DNA of 64,000 nucleotides, taken from NCBI RefSeq assembly GCF_963678975.1, contig NC_089276.1, positions 2,191,445 through 2,255,444 on the forward strand. The letters run 5' to 3'. The notes beneath the pieces are model-generated. The model saw only the letters and a list, made by a program, of their open reading frames with translations, ran no database searches and had not been told where the DNA came from. Position 1 is the stretch's first letter, and every line of letters starts with the position of its first letter. The position numbers were made by a program, and so were the translations under genes. Of the stretch, positions 36,192 to 47,277 are shown piece after piece. Source of the stretch: Dysidea avara (taxonomy: Eukaryota; Porifera; Demospongiae; Dictyoceratida; Dysideidae).

Positions 36192-36228
36192 TACCCCAAA
36201 GCCGGCCTATGGCCAGCTTTGGGGCTTT
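36192..36228. repeat. Short GC-rich hairpin
   Basis: CCCCAAAGCCGGCC and GGCCAGCTTTGGGG are inverted around TAT, then a T-run. It looks like a bacterial terminator but sits in eukaryotic repeat DNA, so no such role is claimed. Confidence 0.7.
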
Positions 36229-36324
36229 TTAACCTATATTTTTTTCTTTACCACAGGAAAAAGAAAAAGATGAAGCAGATTTTATAAATACTTTAACTCA
36301 TTCTGATTTTATCAGTAAATGTAC

Positions 36325-36328
<4 letters not shown>

Positions 36329-36356
<28 letters not shown>
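36329..36356. repeat. (TA)n microsatellite
   Basis: Uninterrupted TA dinucleotides of about 28 bp. Confidence 0.95.
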
Positions 36357-36389
36357 ATGCATATATTTATTACATGTCAATTAATCCCC

Positions 36390-37430
36390 ACAGGATAATT
36401 TGCAGCTGATCTCTCTACTGGGTGACTTGAAATGTAGGGTGATTGAACTCTTTACAGGATTCTCTCTACAGGGTGACTTGACTCTAGCTGAACTCTCTGC
36501 AGGGTTATCTGTTTGTAGTTGAACTCTCTACAGGATGATTTGTTTGCAGTTGAACTCTCTACAAGGTAACTTCTTCTAGCTGATCTGTCTACAGGGTGAC
36601 TTGTTTCTAGCTGGTCTCTCTACAGGGCGATTTGTTTGTAGCTGAATTCTCTACAGGGTGATTTGTTTGCAGCTGAACTCTCTACATGGCGGTTTCTTTG
36701 TAGCTGAACTCTCTAAAAGGTGATTTCTTCTAGCCGAACTCTCTACAGGGTGATCTTTTCATAGCTGAACTCTCTACAGGATGATTTGTTTGCAGCTAAA
36801 CTCTCTACATGATTATTTCTTTGTAGCTGAACTCTCTACAGGGTGAATTGCTTGTAGCTGAACTCTCCATAGGGTGATCTATTCATAGCTGAACTCTCTA
36901 CAGAGTGATCTGTTTGTAGCTGAACTTTCTACAAGGTACAATATCTTCTTCTAGCTGATCTCTCTACAGCATGAATTGTTTGTATCTGAACTCTCTACAG
37001 GGTGATCTGTTCGTAGCTGACCTCTCTACAGGGTGATTTGTTTGCAGCTGAACTCTCTACATGGTGGTTTCTTTGTAGCTGAATTCTCTACAAGGTAATT
37101 TCTTCTAGCTGATCTCTATACAGGATGACTTGTTTGTAGCTGAACTATCTGCAGGGTGAGCTGAACTCTCTACAAGGTGACTTCTTCTAGCTGAACTCTC
37201 TACAGGGTGATCTTTTCGTAGCTGAACTCTCTACAGGGTGATTTGTCTGTAGCTGAACTCTCTACATTTGTAGTTGAACTCTCTACAAAGTAAATTCTTT
37301 TTTCTAGCTGATCTCTCTACAGGATGATTTCTTCTAGCTGATCTCTCTACAGGGTGACTTGTTTCTAGCTGAATTGTCTATAAGATTAACTGTTTGTAGC
37401 TGAACTTCCTACAGAATAACTTGCAATGTA
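36390..37430. repeat. About 31-bp minisatellite array, some 30 copies
   Basis: Degenerate tandem units with core AGCTGAACTCTCTACAGGGT followed by a variable GATTTGTTTGT-like half. Unit length varies slightly through small indels, and higher-order alternation (GAACTCTC versus GATCTCTC forms) is visible. No open frame crosses it. Spacing and divergence exclude CRISPR. Confidence 0.93.
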
Positions 37431-37439
37431 ATATAATTC

Positions 37440-38200
37440 TTTAATGGAGTAAGTTATAAACGTAGCCGAATGCTATATTAGGGTGACTGTTCTATTAGAG
37501 TATCTCGATCTCGCATTTGCTACACGTAGTTGGGTTTCGAATCATAACTCAGTGGTTTGTAATCTGATTCTTCTGTACTACTGCAAAGATTTTCTATGAT
37601 GATTATTCCAGCTACACACCAATTTTCAGCTCATTGCTCTTAGCGGTTTGCCTGGTAGGCGTGAAAACTAATAGTTTTTTTATTCGTAAAAATCGATTGC
37701 GTAATTGTGACACAGGTTGGGTTTTGTATCATATCTCCATGGTCTTTATCTCGATTCTTTTCAAACCGCAAAAAGGCACTCTTACGATGGTTACTCCATC
37801 TACATAGCAATTTTCAGCTCATTCCTTCAAGGGGTTTACCCTGTGGGCGTGACAGACCTTCGACCTTATTTTACGCGAATAATCGATCATAACTCCGTGA
37901 ATGTTCATCAGATTCCTACCAAAGTTGGTACTGAGATCCGCCTTATTGAGCCCTTAAAGTGTGCCAAATTTCAACCCGATTGGAGCACGAATTCGTGTTT
38001 TATGTCTTGATTCTTTAACAGGCATAGCGAAGTTTACAAGGAGAATCCTGGAATAAAAAGTAGCAAGGCTTGCTGAATGGTTCATTGTGCGTGTCCATGA
38101 CCTAATTTTGATTTCGTTTTCGGATGGACTCGAGAAACCATACAAGATCGTACTCAAAGTTAAGGTTTTTGGTGTGCGCTGCTTGTGGCTAATGAATTAA
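37440..38200. repeat. Two loosely repeated blocks of about 170 bp
   Basis: TTGGGTTTCGAATCATAACT ... CAATTTTCAGCTCATTGCTC ... TAGGCGTGA and TTGGGTTTTGTATCATATCT ... CAATTTTCAGCTCATTCCTT ... TGGGCGTGA are diverged tandem copies starting near 37520 and 37718. The motif TATTAGGGTGACTGTTCTAT sits at the left edge (37478). Confidence 0.6.
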
Positions 38201-38335
38201 ACTCAGTATAGGCCAGGAAGCTTAATCTGGGCTAATGACTTTGTTGTGTAAGGTGGTTTTTTCACTCCGAAATTATTGTATGTGGGCGGGTTATCCAGAT
38301 TAAATACTCTAATAGAACAGTCATGTAAATACTCT

Positions 38336-38965
38336 AATAATGCAGTCAAGTGTATAACAACAATCCTTGCACTGAATTTGACAGCTATTAAAAGCACAAG
38401 TAATGTAAATTGTAGCTCATATTGGGAGACTCTCAGTCTGTATGCACATTGCGATTTAATCAGTTTCATGTTTGTACTGAAACGTTGACAGCGTTACTAC
38501 GCAGAATGCATAATTACACTATTCACCACAGTCTTCATTATCAATCAAAGAAATCCATGTTAATTTGTACACATGATATTGTAATCAATAGCGTGAGAAG
38601 ATATCACTGAGGAGATGATATGTTCCAACAACTTGCAGCAAATACTAGTCAATGATATAGGTCTATAGTTCAATGGATTAGTACACGGGCCTTTCTTGTA
38701 TACTGGTGTTACATATGCCCTCTTCCAGTCTGAAGGGAGTTCACCCTGATGTATAATGCAGTCAAGTGTATAACAACAATCCTTGCACTGAATTTGACAG
38801 CTATTAAAGGCACCAGTAATGTAAATTGTAGCTCATATTAGGAGACTCTCAGTTTGTATGCACATTGCAATTTGATCAGTTTCATGTGTGTACTGAAATG
38901 TTGATGGTGTTACTATGCAGAATGCAAAATATACTATTCACAACAGTCTTCTTCATAATCCATTA
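38336..38965 (-). pseudogene. LINE reverse-transcriptase fragment with internal duplication
   Basis: The minus strand reads GELPSDWKRAYVTPVYKKG (about 38690-38750), then NYRPISLTSICCKLLEHII, the N-terminal part of a non-LTR RT. About 210 bp of the sequence just upstream in the LINE occurs twice in direct orientation (38336-38550 and 38756-38965), flanking this piece. 5'-truncated and disrupted. Confidence 0.7.
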
Positions 38966-38993
38966 CCGGATTAATAAAAAGTACACAAACTAG

Positions 38994-39303
38994 AAGAATA
39001 AAAAATTAGAAATTTTAAAATGGGAATAGGGATCACGGAAAAATGCCACGAAACAAGAAGGGATCACTGGGGTGGTAATGTAAACCACAAATCCCTATTT
39101 TGACTCTCTGTTGGTGGTAATGTAAACCACAAACCCCTATTTTTGACTCACTTCAAAATGACAGAGCATGTAACTAAAGATTTATGACAGAGAGTCAAAA
39201 TAGGTATTTGTGGTTTACATTACCACCCCAGTGATCCCTTCTTGTTTCGTGGCTTTTTTCCACTATCCCTATTCCCATTTTAAAATTTCCAATTTTTTAT
39301 TCA
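38994..39303. mobile_element. Foldback MITE, arms about 120 bp
   Basis: The left arm AGAAATTTTAAAATGGGAAT ... GAAACAAGAAGGGATCACTG is mirrored on the right to 39303. The middle repeats GGTGGTAATGTAAACCACAA, so the inner part of one arm is duplicated. It shares the GAAACAAG motif. Confidence 0.88.
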
Positions 39304-39334
39304 TCTATATATATATAAGTACACAGAAAAATTT

Positions 39335-39500
39335 GGAATTTTCAACTAGAGTAGGGACCATAGCACATTGATAAAAGTACTGAAACAAGCTGGAGTAGTG
39401 CACAATATTAAATCACAGTAAAACAATAAGAAGTGTTATATCCCTACTGTGCTCAAGATACCATAATAAAAATGCACAGTAGGGATATAACACTTCTTAT
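39335..39500. mobile_element. Truncated copy of the 25387-26138 foldback MITE
   Basis: The left arm and centre are nearly identical to the outer element at 25387. The right arm stops after AACACTTCTTAT, where the GACT-tailed element begins. It serves as the empty-site reference for the nested insertion at 25496. Confidence 0.8.
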
Positions 39501-39504
39501 ATCA

Positions 39505-40085
39505 TTTGTCGTATGAAAGTGAAGCATCCATTATGCTTATTTGTCAGCTATGTTCAACCCGCTACACAGCAGTACAATTCAAGAACTGTTCGAAAAGTGC
39601 CTCTCCAATCAAGTAGCCACTATGAAAAATATGGACGATTTCCGTTTCGAAGGGAAGCCATTACGTGCTACCGCCAAATCGACACTTTTCGCTGTCAGCA
39701 AAGATGAATGGGACAAAAAGGAGGACACTGGTATTCCCATGAAGAATGCATTGTACATTGCAGTATGCCAAAAGACATCTCTTGGGTCAAAGCGACATCG
39801 AAAAGTGAAAAAATCAAGCCTGTATCCTTAGCCGTTGTCGAGTTATGCTTGTCTGAAGGCATCAGTTAGTCAGTCAGTCAGTAGAAAATTCCATTAAATA
39901 TATTTTATAACTTGTTGAAAGCATTTCAGGTCGATCTGAAAGCTTGTTTGGGCTTAGTTTTACCTAACCAATGCCTCATTGTTGTCTGGGAAAATTGAGG
40001 CTAGTTTTGGGTGATGTCATTTCGTGGATCACACCCACTCCTTTGTGGTCCCTACTATACAGTACTATCGTACTTTATGATAGCA
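39505..40085 (+). mobile_element. GACT-tailed element, copy 2 (best preserved)
   Basis: Carries the 96-codon ORF (39541-39831), then GTCTGAAGGCATCAGTTAGT and a (CAGT)n tract, then a non-coding tail ending at the block TTTGTGGTCCCTACTATACA. A second copy lies inverted at 24485-25300 and a fragment at 1035-1140. The family is unknown; the layout (short ORF, microsatellite, non-coding tail) suggests a non-autonomous element that captured a gene piece. Confidence 0.65.
39541..39831 (+). CDS. 96-aa basic protein encoded in a dispersed element
   Basis: Open frame from TTG (in the initiator-like context TTTGTCAGC), no ATG before MKNMDDFRFEGKPLRA. The C-terminus is basic (GSKRHRKVKKSS). A decayed copy on the minus strand near 24960-25240 keeps the same words (KPSRATAKL, SKDEWDTKEDTG), so the sequence was once coding and has spread. 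I do not recognise the family. It may be part of a larger captured exon rather than a free-standing gene. Confidence 0.4.
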   Translation: MSAMFNPLHSSTIQELFEKCLSNQVATMKNMDDFRFEGKPLRATAKSTLFAVSKDEWDKKEDTGIPMKNALYIAVCQKTSLGSKRHRKVKKSSLYP

Positions 40086-40465
40086 CAGCTTAGTGTAGAT
40101 CTTGTGTGCATACACTTTTCTTAATTTTTCGATAATGCCTGACTGTGTTTTATGTGTGTATAGTGTAAACAAATACTGCTTGCATGATTGATACACCCAC
40201 CAATTATATGCTATTTTATAACTTGTAGCTCTGGTCTTCTCCACAGGTATAGCTACAGTATCCATTAGCAATGATCATCCGAGCAGGTGAACTGCAGGAG
40301 TAGATGGTCTCCCTTGTTTCATTGCTGGTCAGTTGAACTCTACCTGGATTAAAATTCCTTTGTACTTGCTTGCTTTCTGGTGAACATAACGTGACATCGA
40401 ACATCGAACATAATGTGACATAGTTTTATAGTTTAATTTGCACATTATTTGTAGTAGGAAGGCTT
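40086..40465. other. Intergenic, no gene seen
   Basis: No conserved frame or repeat boundary recognised. Confidence 0.45.
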
Positions 40466-40619
40466 CTAGACTAGTAGTTTTAAACACCAAGTTTTATTAA
40501 GTTTCAAGCATTATAAAATTAAAAAATTTAAATCCTTGCCATCGTCTGGGGGCTGTGTCTCTAGACTCCTACATCTGAGTCTGGAAACCCCCTTTTAAAA
40601 TCCTAGATCGCCCCTATCT

Positions 40620-42660
40620 ATAGGTGAAATCAAAACTAAAAGTGAAATCAGCAATACAGAAAGTGTCTGGTGAACACCCATCTATTAACAATCAACTTGA
40701 TATTTTGCTACAGCAAATTACATTTGTCGACCATCACATGTTCCGAACCATAACATATAGCTGCTGCCTCCATATATAGAATAGTAAACAATATAATTAT
40801 AGTTGGTCTGTAATGGCTTCTGTTTTCCTATAATGGATTCCATTTTTGATACTAATAGCATTAAAGGATTTCTATCGTGTTGAATGTCATTTACATCTGG
40901 CACAGTGTAATTATGTAACTACACACCATTGTTAAACTAGCAATTTCCTTTACACAATGAAAGAGGATATAGCTTGGCAGCTTAATGCTGAGTACATTTT
41001 GATGGTCTGTGATTGGTTTAGTTCAGTTATATTTTTTACTGTAAAAAGATCATGAATTACAAGCTGAAACCTCACTATTGGTGTACATCACACTACATAT
41101 TAATTCTATTATTATTTTTACAATAATGTAATTAAATTGTATCTGCGAGCAACAACTATTAAATGGAGAAAAGGTTCCAAAGCGGATTGCTGCATTGATC
41201 TCTCCAAAGAAACATCGTGATAATTTACTAGTATAGCTCATAAACCTGCAGATATTCACTCTAAAACAACACCATTATTGTGTATAACTAACCAGTGTTT
41301 GCAGTTCTAGATTACTAACTGAAACACTCATAGTTAAAATTAATGAGACAAGTGCTGGTAGAAGGTCTGTAGCTAGTGGCTCAAGTTCCTTCTCAACATA
41401 ATCACAATACACTGACTGAATTCTACACCAGTGTAATTATAACAGCCTTGATTTTTCAATTAATACACTTCTATATCATACTGACACAGTATACACACTT
41501 CACATGTGCCAATACCATACTGTAATGGTCTCAGGCTCATATCGAGGCTTCCTCCATCATCAAAGGTAGAGGGGTAGAGTCTGGCCACCAGTATACCGCT
41601 GGCCAGACTCTACCCAGCTACCTTTTATGATGGTGTATAAGCCTGAGACCATTTATCTCACTAGTGTTGAGGTATGGTGTAGTACATGGCCCACCAATGA
41701 AAGTTCTACAACATTCCATGTATGTTCTATTAGTAGCCCTTAAAAGTTTGCACTCCATTGGAGTATTAATAGTGAATTAAGGCATGCAATAGATCTACGT
41801 ACCAACAGAAGGTCTAGAACATTCAATGTATTTTCTATAATGTAGTAACACGGTGAATAGCTAAGGGTGGCTGAAGTTCATCACACTGTAAAACAAATGT
41901 GTGAGCCATTAATAGGAAGTAATAACTACAATGGGACTTGACACTTTACAAGTAGACATACGTATACATGCTCCTAATATGTAATACAGCAATTATATTA
42001 ATGTCAGGACCTTCCTGATGAAGTTGCTTTGTCAAGTTCTGTTAGTAGCTAAGAATGCAGCAAAAAAAAACTTGTCTTTGAGCATGTTCATCTGATAACT
42101 GTTTCACCCCAAACACCCTCATGATCAAGGTACTAAACAGCAGTGTGGAGGAGTCCCTCACCTGTATTCCATATCACAATTTAATAAACTTACTGCCCAC
42201 ATAATATGTGATGAAATACCAAACATTGAAGCCTTAACACTATTAGTTACAAATGACATCATGTGATCTCCCAAACAAGATTCCCCAAACAAAGCCCTGA
42301 GGATATTAAAATGCATGAACACAAGATGGCTGTAGGCTCAAGTTGATCAACATATGATGCAATGTCAAGTAACGTTGTCATGCTTGTCCTCAGGTATGAT
42401 TGGCCATTGAAATCTGGTTCAGTTGACAGAATAGCCTATTGAAAGTTTCACATCATGTAAAATTTTAGCATAGACATGTAAAATAAAATAAAAATATAGC
42501 CGGCTCCCAAACTTAACTGCTGGATCTTGATTCAGTGTAGACCCTACTATACGCATACTTCCTTGCAAGTAATATGGCACTCCAGCACTTATCCTGGTAA
42601 CCCCGTAGTCTGAGTTTATGACTTAAAAAAATCTAACAACTGCTTAGCCCATTCTGTAGG
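40620..42660 (-). pseudogene. THADA/TRM732-like fragment, copy A (decayed)
   Basis: Minus-strand pieces align with copy B (48549-51572). A damaged copy of the RRSAGVPFY exon (about 42562-42655) has TAA and a frameshift. AILSTEPDFNGQSYL is at 42385-42436, a region like LNILRALF near 42290-42330, and SSTLLFSTLIMRVFGVKQL at 42085-42155. This order matches the DUF2428 region of THADA, a HEAT-like protein that partners the FTSJ1-type tRNA 2'-O-methyltransferase. Stops and shifts exclude function. Non-coding sequence out to 40620 also matches copy B. Confidence 0.55.
41525..41652. repeat. Inverted repeat in copy A
   Basis: ATGGTCTCAGGCTCATATCG ... GGGTAGAGTCTGGCCA is mirrored to AGCCTGAGACCAT at 41652. 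Copy B keeps only one arm (50450-50518), so the hairpin formed after, or decayed since, the duplication. Confidence 0.85.
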
Positions 42661-43714
42661 CTTAGTAGTAATAATATTATTGTGGCCCATAGAACACCAC
42701 ACAATTTCTGGAATCCAGCATATGGTCCCATATGTTTGGCTTCCACTAAAATTAATGATAAATGAATAACTTTCTCAATATTGAAAACCTAAGAGAATGA
42801 TATACAGTAGCTACTTTGATACAAGCACCAACACAAATTATATAGACCACAATAATATTTACCTTTATAAGAAATGAATCCTGCATATAGCTACATATGC
42901 AATGAAATGCTATGGAATACAGACACTTTCCTACTCCTTACAATTTTCCAAAGTGGAAAGTGTGTTCATGTGGCCATTAAATCATTGGTGGCCGCACCAG
43001 ACTATGATGGAATATTGCAAAATTTTAACTGAGTTGGGTGTGACTTGAGTTTATAAGCTGAAAAACTAGCGTATATTTTTGAACATATTTTTCAAAAAGG
43101 CCAGAGGTTAAGAAAGGGTCAAAAGTGCTAATTGAAAGTGAATTTGGATGCTGAAGTAGCAAGCTGCATTCCTGAACAGTATAAACAAAGTGAAACTTAT
43201 GAGTTATGGACCTGAAAACCACAGTAGTGGCCATGGTTCACATAGTAAAGATCACCTACATTAGTATAGTTGAAACACTAACATAGCTAAACGCCAACTT
43301 AGGAAACTTCCCAAGCCTAAAAAGAAACCTTTAAATAATTTGTAAGAAGTAGAGGTGAGTATATATGAAGTCAAAATAACTGAAAAGGATTTTAAGAACT
43401 GAATTAGAGCTGCCATGTTGTAATTACTTATTGTTTCTCCACAGACTCACAACACAAAGAAAATCTATGCACTTTTTAGCGAATAAAAATGAAAACCTTT
43501 ATTACTCCAGTATGACTCATCCACAACCATGACCTTTATGAGTGTGAATTGTATGTACCAATTATGAAGGTATTCTTGTTCTTATAATTTCACTTAGCCA
43601 TTATAATTAATTGATTTAAGTATTATACGGCAACAAATATAATCAATATCATTGCCTGGTATGCATACAGGCATATTATTTATGATTTACATTATTGAAC
43701 TACATCGACATTAT
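42661..43714. other. Between THADA copy A and the receptor gene
   Basis: No gene seen. TTTATT at 43498 (AATAAA on the minus strand) is a possible poly(A) signal for the receptor gene, 217 nt past its stop. Confidence 0.4.
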
Positions 43715-46700
43715 TTACACATTGTCATTTTCTTCATATGTTACTTGGTCAGTTTCTTCATAGTTGAGGCTGTCAGTTGAGTTATAGGCAGGGTTATCCA
43801 TTAGTGTTAGTCTAATACCTCCACCATAGGCTGGATTAACTGTTATGTTCTGAATATCCTGTAGTTGTGTACTGTGATCAGTGTTGACTTCATCGTAACT
43901 TGTGTCTGATATCATCCTGTGTTGTTCTGTTATATTGGTTAGTTGAGTAGTACATGATGGTGATGAGTTTACCCCATTTGTCATTGTTTGTTCACCTTGT
44001 ATTTCAATTCTGTAATTATATATTTGATGTGTTGTTGTTATGTAATATGCTACCGTATTTTGCTTTGCTTTCCTGCATACAAATTTCGTGATAATAAAAA
44101 TATTCAGGAGTGCAAAAATATTGTTCTATGTTTTACACAAACGAAAATCATTGTACATGACTGTTCTATGACACAACTACAGAAAAACAGTAGACAATAG
44201 ACTTATTCAATACATCCACATTGATTTAAATGCAACTATATGAGCTTATTAGGTACAGCTGTATGTTGATGCACCTAACCTTGTTTTATTTCTTCTTTGA
44301 ACAACCAAAATCACAATAATTATCATCAATGTGGTAAAACCAGTGACAACTATAACTAACAGTACACCCAAAACAATTACTAGCACTGTGTTGTCCTTAT
44401 CACTGGATTCTTCATTTTCAGCAACAGAAGCTAAAAATCACACAATATCTTAATGTGACAATTTTATGTAGCATATACAGTGTCTATGGGATGGAAAGTT
44501 AGCTTTCAATAAACCCTAACATCAGATTGTCAATGATGTTCTGTGAGTATAGTTTATTTTAATTTTTTCTCAAGTTCAAGTTGACTTACATAAGTCAAAT
44601 TTTAAGCAAATTTATTCTATTTTGTCTAGCCACTATAACTGTATAGCTTGTACAAAGACTTCAGATAGTTTAGTACATGCAAAATAAACTCATGAAAATG
44701 GAGATTGAAGCCATTGTGTGGATACTGTCATAGAAGACGGTATAAATGTAATATTGTTAAATTTACTGGAATTCAAATATAATAAATTCAAGTGTTAAAT
44801 ATTACCCAGTACCAGTACAAAAGTGGTAGTTATTTCAATTCACTTCATTAAGGATTGTAGATTACAGAAGTGTTGTACAATACTTATAACATCATTACAA
44901 CCTACATTCCTGTAAAGTCTCCAAAGTCATCTCACTACTAAATGGTCCTGCTCCCACTCTAGTATATGCTCTTATTTGTAGAGTATACATTCTACCAGGT
45001 GATAATCCTTCAATAGTGCCCATCAGTGTACCAGTGAAGTTAACAAGTGATATCATACTGTTAACACTATACTGTATTTCATATTGTATGATGACCCCAT
45101 TAGGAGTATCAGGTGACATCCATGACAATGTCACTGATGTGAACTGGATGGTATCTGCTGATAGCAAACGTGGAGCTGACGGCTCTAAAAGTTAGTAATA
45201 ATATTAATGATTTATTACTACAATTCACTCACTATCTTGTCCAGATAATACATACACAACATCACTGAATGGTCCAGTCCCAATAGTATTAACAGCAGCC
45301 ACTTCTATTGAGTAGTTGGTAAAGGCCACAACTCCTGATATGACTGATTCAAATGTGTCATTACCAACCATCATCACTTGTGAAACACCACCACCCACTA
45401 GTCCAGTGTATCTGATTACATATCCAGTAACATCACCATTATGTAATCTGATCTCTGGTCTTGTGTACATCACTGACAATAATGTATCATCATCACCCGT
45501 CACTGTAACATTAAGTGGTGGACCACTAGGAACTAATAAACAGAAAACAAGGGTACTGATAAAATTTAAATAAAGTTTTACACAAACACTATCAACATGC
45601 CACTAGCAAGTGTACAGAAATTAAACTGAGTAGCTACGTCAAAATTTAAATTTAGAAGCTTGAATTCTGATGTCACAACCGAGGGATATAGCTTCTATAA
45701 AAGTCTGACTATTTACTGTACAACACTGTAATTAAATCCAAATTCTGAACGTATACATTTTGGCTGATGTTTGTTCAATCAGAGTACTTCTGTTGCATCT
45801 AAAACAGCTTTTTATACACTGGCCATGTTCTGTATTACACAGTCTAGGAACAGTGGTGTCTGATAAATATATAATAAACACCACCAGGACACTGCAATTA
45901 AAATTGGGAGCATGTGATTCATCTCACAACTGATCAAGCACATATCCTTACCATCTGACCAAGTTGTCACTTGTACTGTGTTACCAGAAAGACCTCTAAC
46001 TTCCACTCCATTAGATACTGGTTGTATTGTAATGGTGTAGGTAACAAACTCTTCCAAGCTATCAATTACAAGGGAAGTGACTACTGCAACAAAAGATGCT
46101 GTGCCATTATCAGCAAAACTCTCCAGAGCTTTGTAAGACATGATGTAGCTAGTGATCACGTAATCAGTAAGAGAGAATTCCCATGTGACTGTTATGCTAC
46201 GTGGTGACAACACCTGAGCATTGACATTAACATCTGTTGGGTATCAATGAGTTAATGTTATTGATAAAGTGACTATACTTACAAGATGTGGTCTGACTAA
46301 CATGATCAGTGAAGGGTCCAACTCCCACTACATTAACAGCTCCTACTCTGAACTCATAACTAGTGTTAGTGGATAATCCATTTACTGTATATGTTAGTGT
46401 GTCTCCAGTTAATTGTTCTCTTATATACGAAACTTGTCCGACCTCTCTGTATTCTAGAATGTATTGTGAAATATTTTCATTAGGTGTCATCCACGACAAT
46501 GTCACTGTAGTATCAGTAACTCTGTTCACTATCAGTGGCTGTGGTGCAGGAGGTATTTCAGCTATTAGCAATTACAATAGTTATTCAACAGTTTGCAAAA
46601 TGCTGTGTAGTTATTGCCAATTACAATCATAATGGAGTGTATGTACATGAATACTGTCACTGATGAACTCTATAATAGCAACAGCACTGAAGCATTGAAA

Positions 46701-47277
46701 CATAATTATATATAAAATTTGCCATGTGAAATACATACCACACACCTGATTTTAATTAGGATAACAATTAAATATCTCACAAATTGAAATACAAATAATG
46801 CACACTAATAGACAATGCATGATGATATATAGCTACAGTACAAAGCACCAAAATCTTTTGTTTACACAGACAATGCACGAGTGTATGTAGCTATTGGCAA
46901 AAAGCCATTGCCTAGACCATTGATATCGTAGCTCATACTCCATGGCTGTCATGACGCTGGCCACCAGATGCTTCCTTCTATGTAGCTATTTAGCTAATGT
47001 ATAAATTATTTTTACATATGAGCAGCTTGCCTATTAGAAAAATTCTTTGACATGTATTCAGTAAAAAGTCAGAATAATAAATTAAATATACAATATAAAT
47101 TAAATATACAAAAATAATTTTAGAGATGCTTATCACAAATGCCATTCCAAAACGTTGCTGAGAATCAAGTGTACAAGCAGATAACTATATATGCACACAA
47201 CAAAATGACTTACCTTGTAGAGAAATATACAATGAAGATAGAAAAATCACCAAGACAAAATAAAAATTGAATGACAT
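43715..47277 (-). CDS. Type I receptor with four FN3 domains and tyrosine-rich tail
   Basis: Exons in coding order: 47277-47214, 46561-46283, 46233-45952, 45532-45233, 45184-44906, 44430-44280, 44009-43715; 1650 nt, 549 aa, all with GT/AG borders. Exon 1 is a signal peptide (MSFNFYFVLVIFLSSLYISL). Each of the next four exons is one fibronectin-III domain flanked by phase-1 introns, with the usual marks (TVTLSWMTP, SYEFRVGAVN, GVGPF; SVTLSWMSP, YTLQIRAY, GAGPF). Exon 6 encodes a single transmembrane helix (about 417-444) and the stop-transfer QRRNK. The roughly 100-aa cytoplasmic tail has TSYDEV (ITSM-like), two NPAY motifs, NYEET and VTYEEN. Likely a cell-surface adhesion or recognition receptor signalling through phosphotyrosine. 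No catalytic domain. The ligand is unknown. Confidence 0.92.

Noticed and set aside
36192..36228. Rho-independent terminator
   Set aside because: Right shape, but no bacterial gene nearby and spliceosomal introns throughout the window.
36390..37430. CRISPR-like regular array
   Set aside because: Units are directly adjacent and diverged, without identical repeats separated by unique spacers; the genome is eukaryotic.
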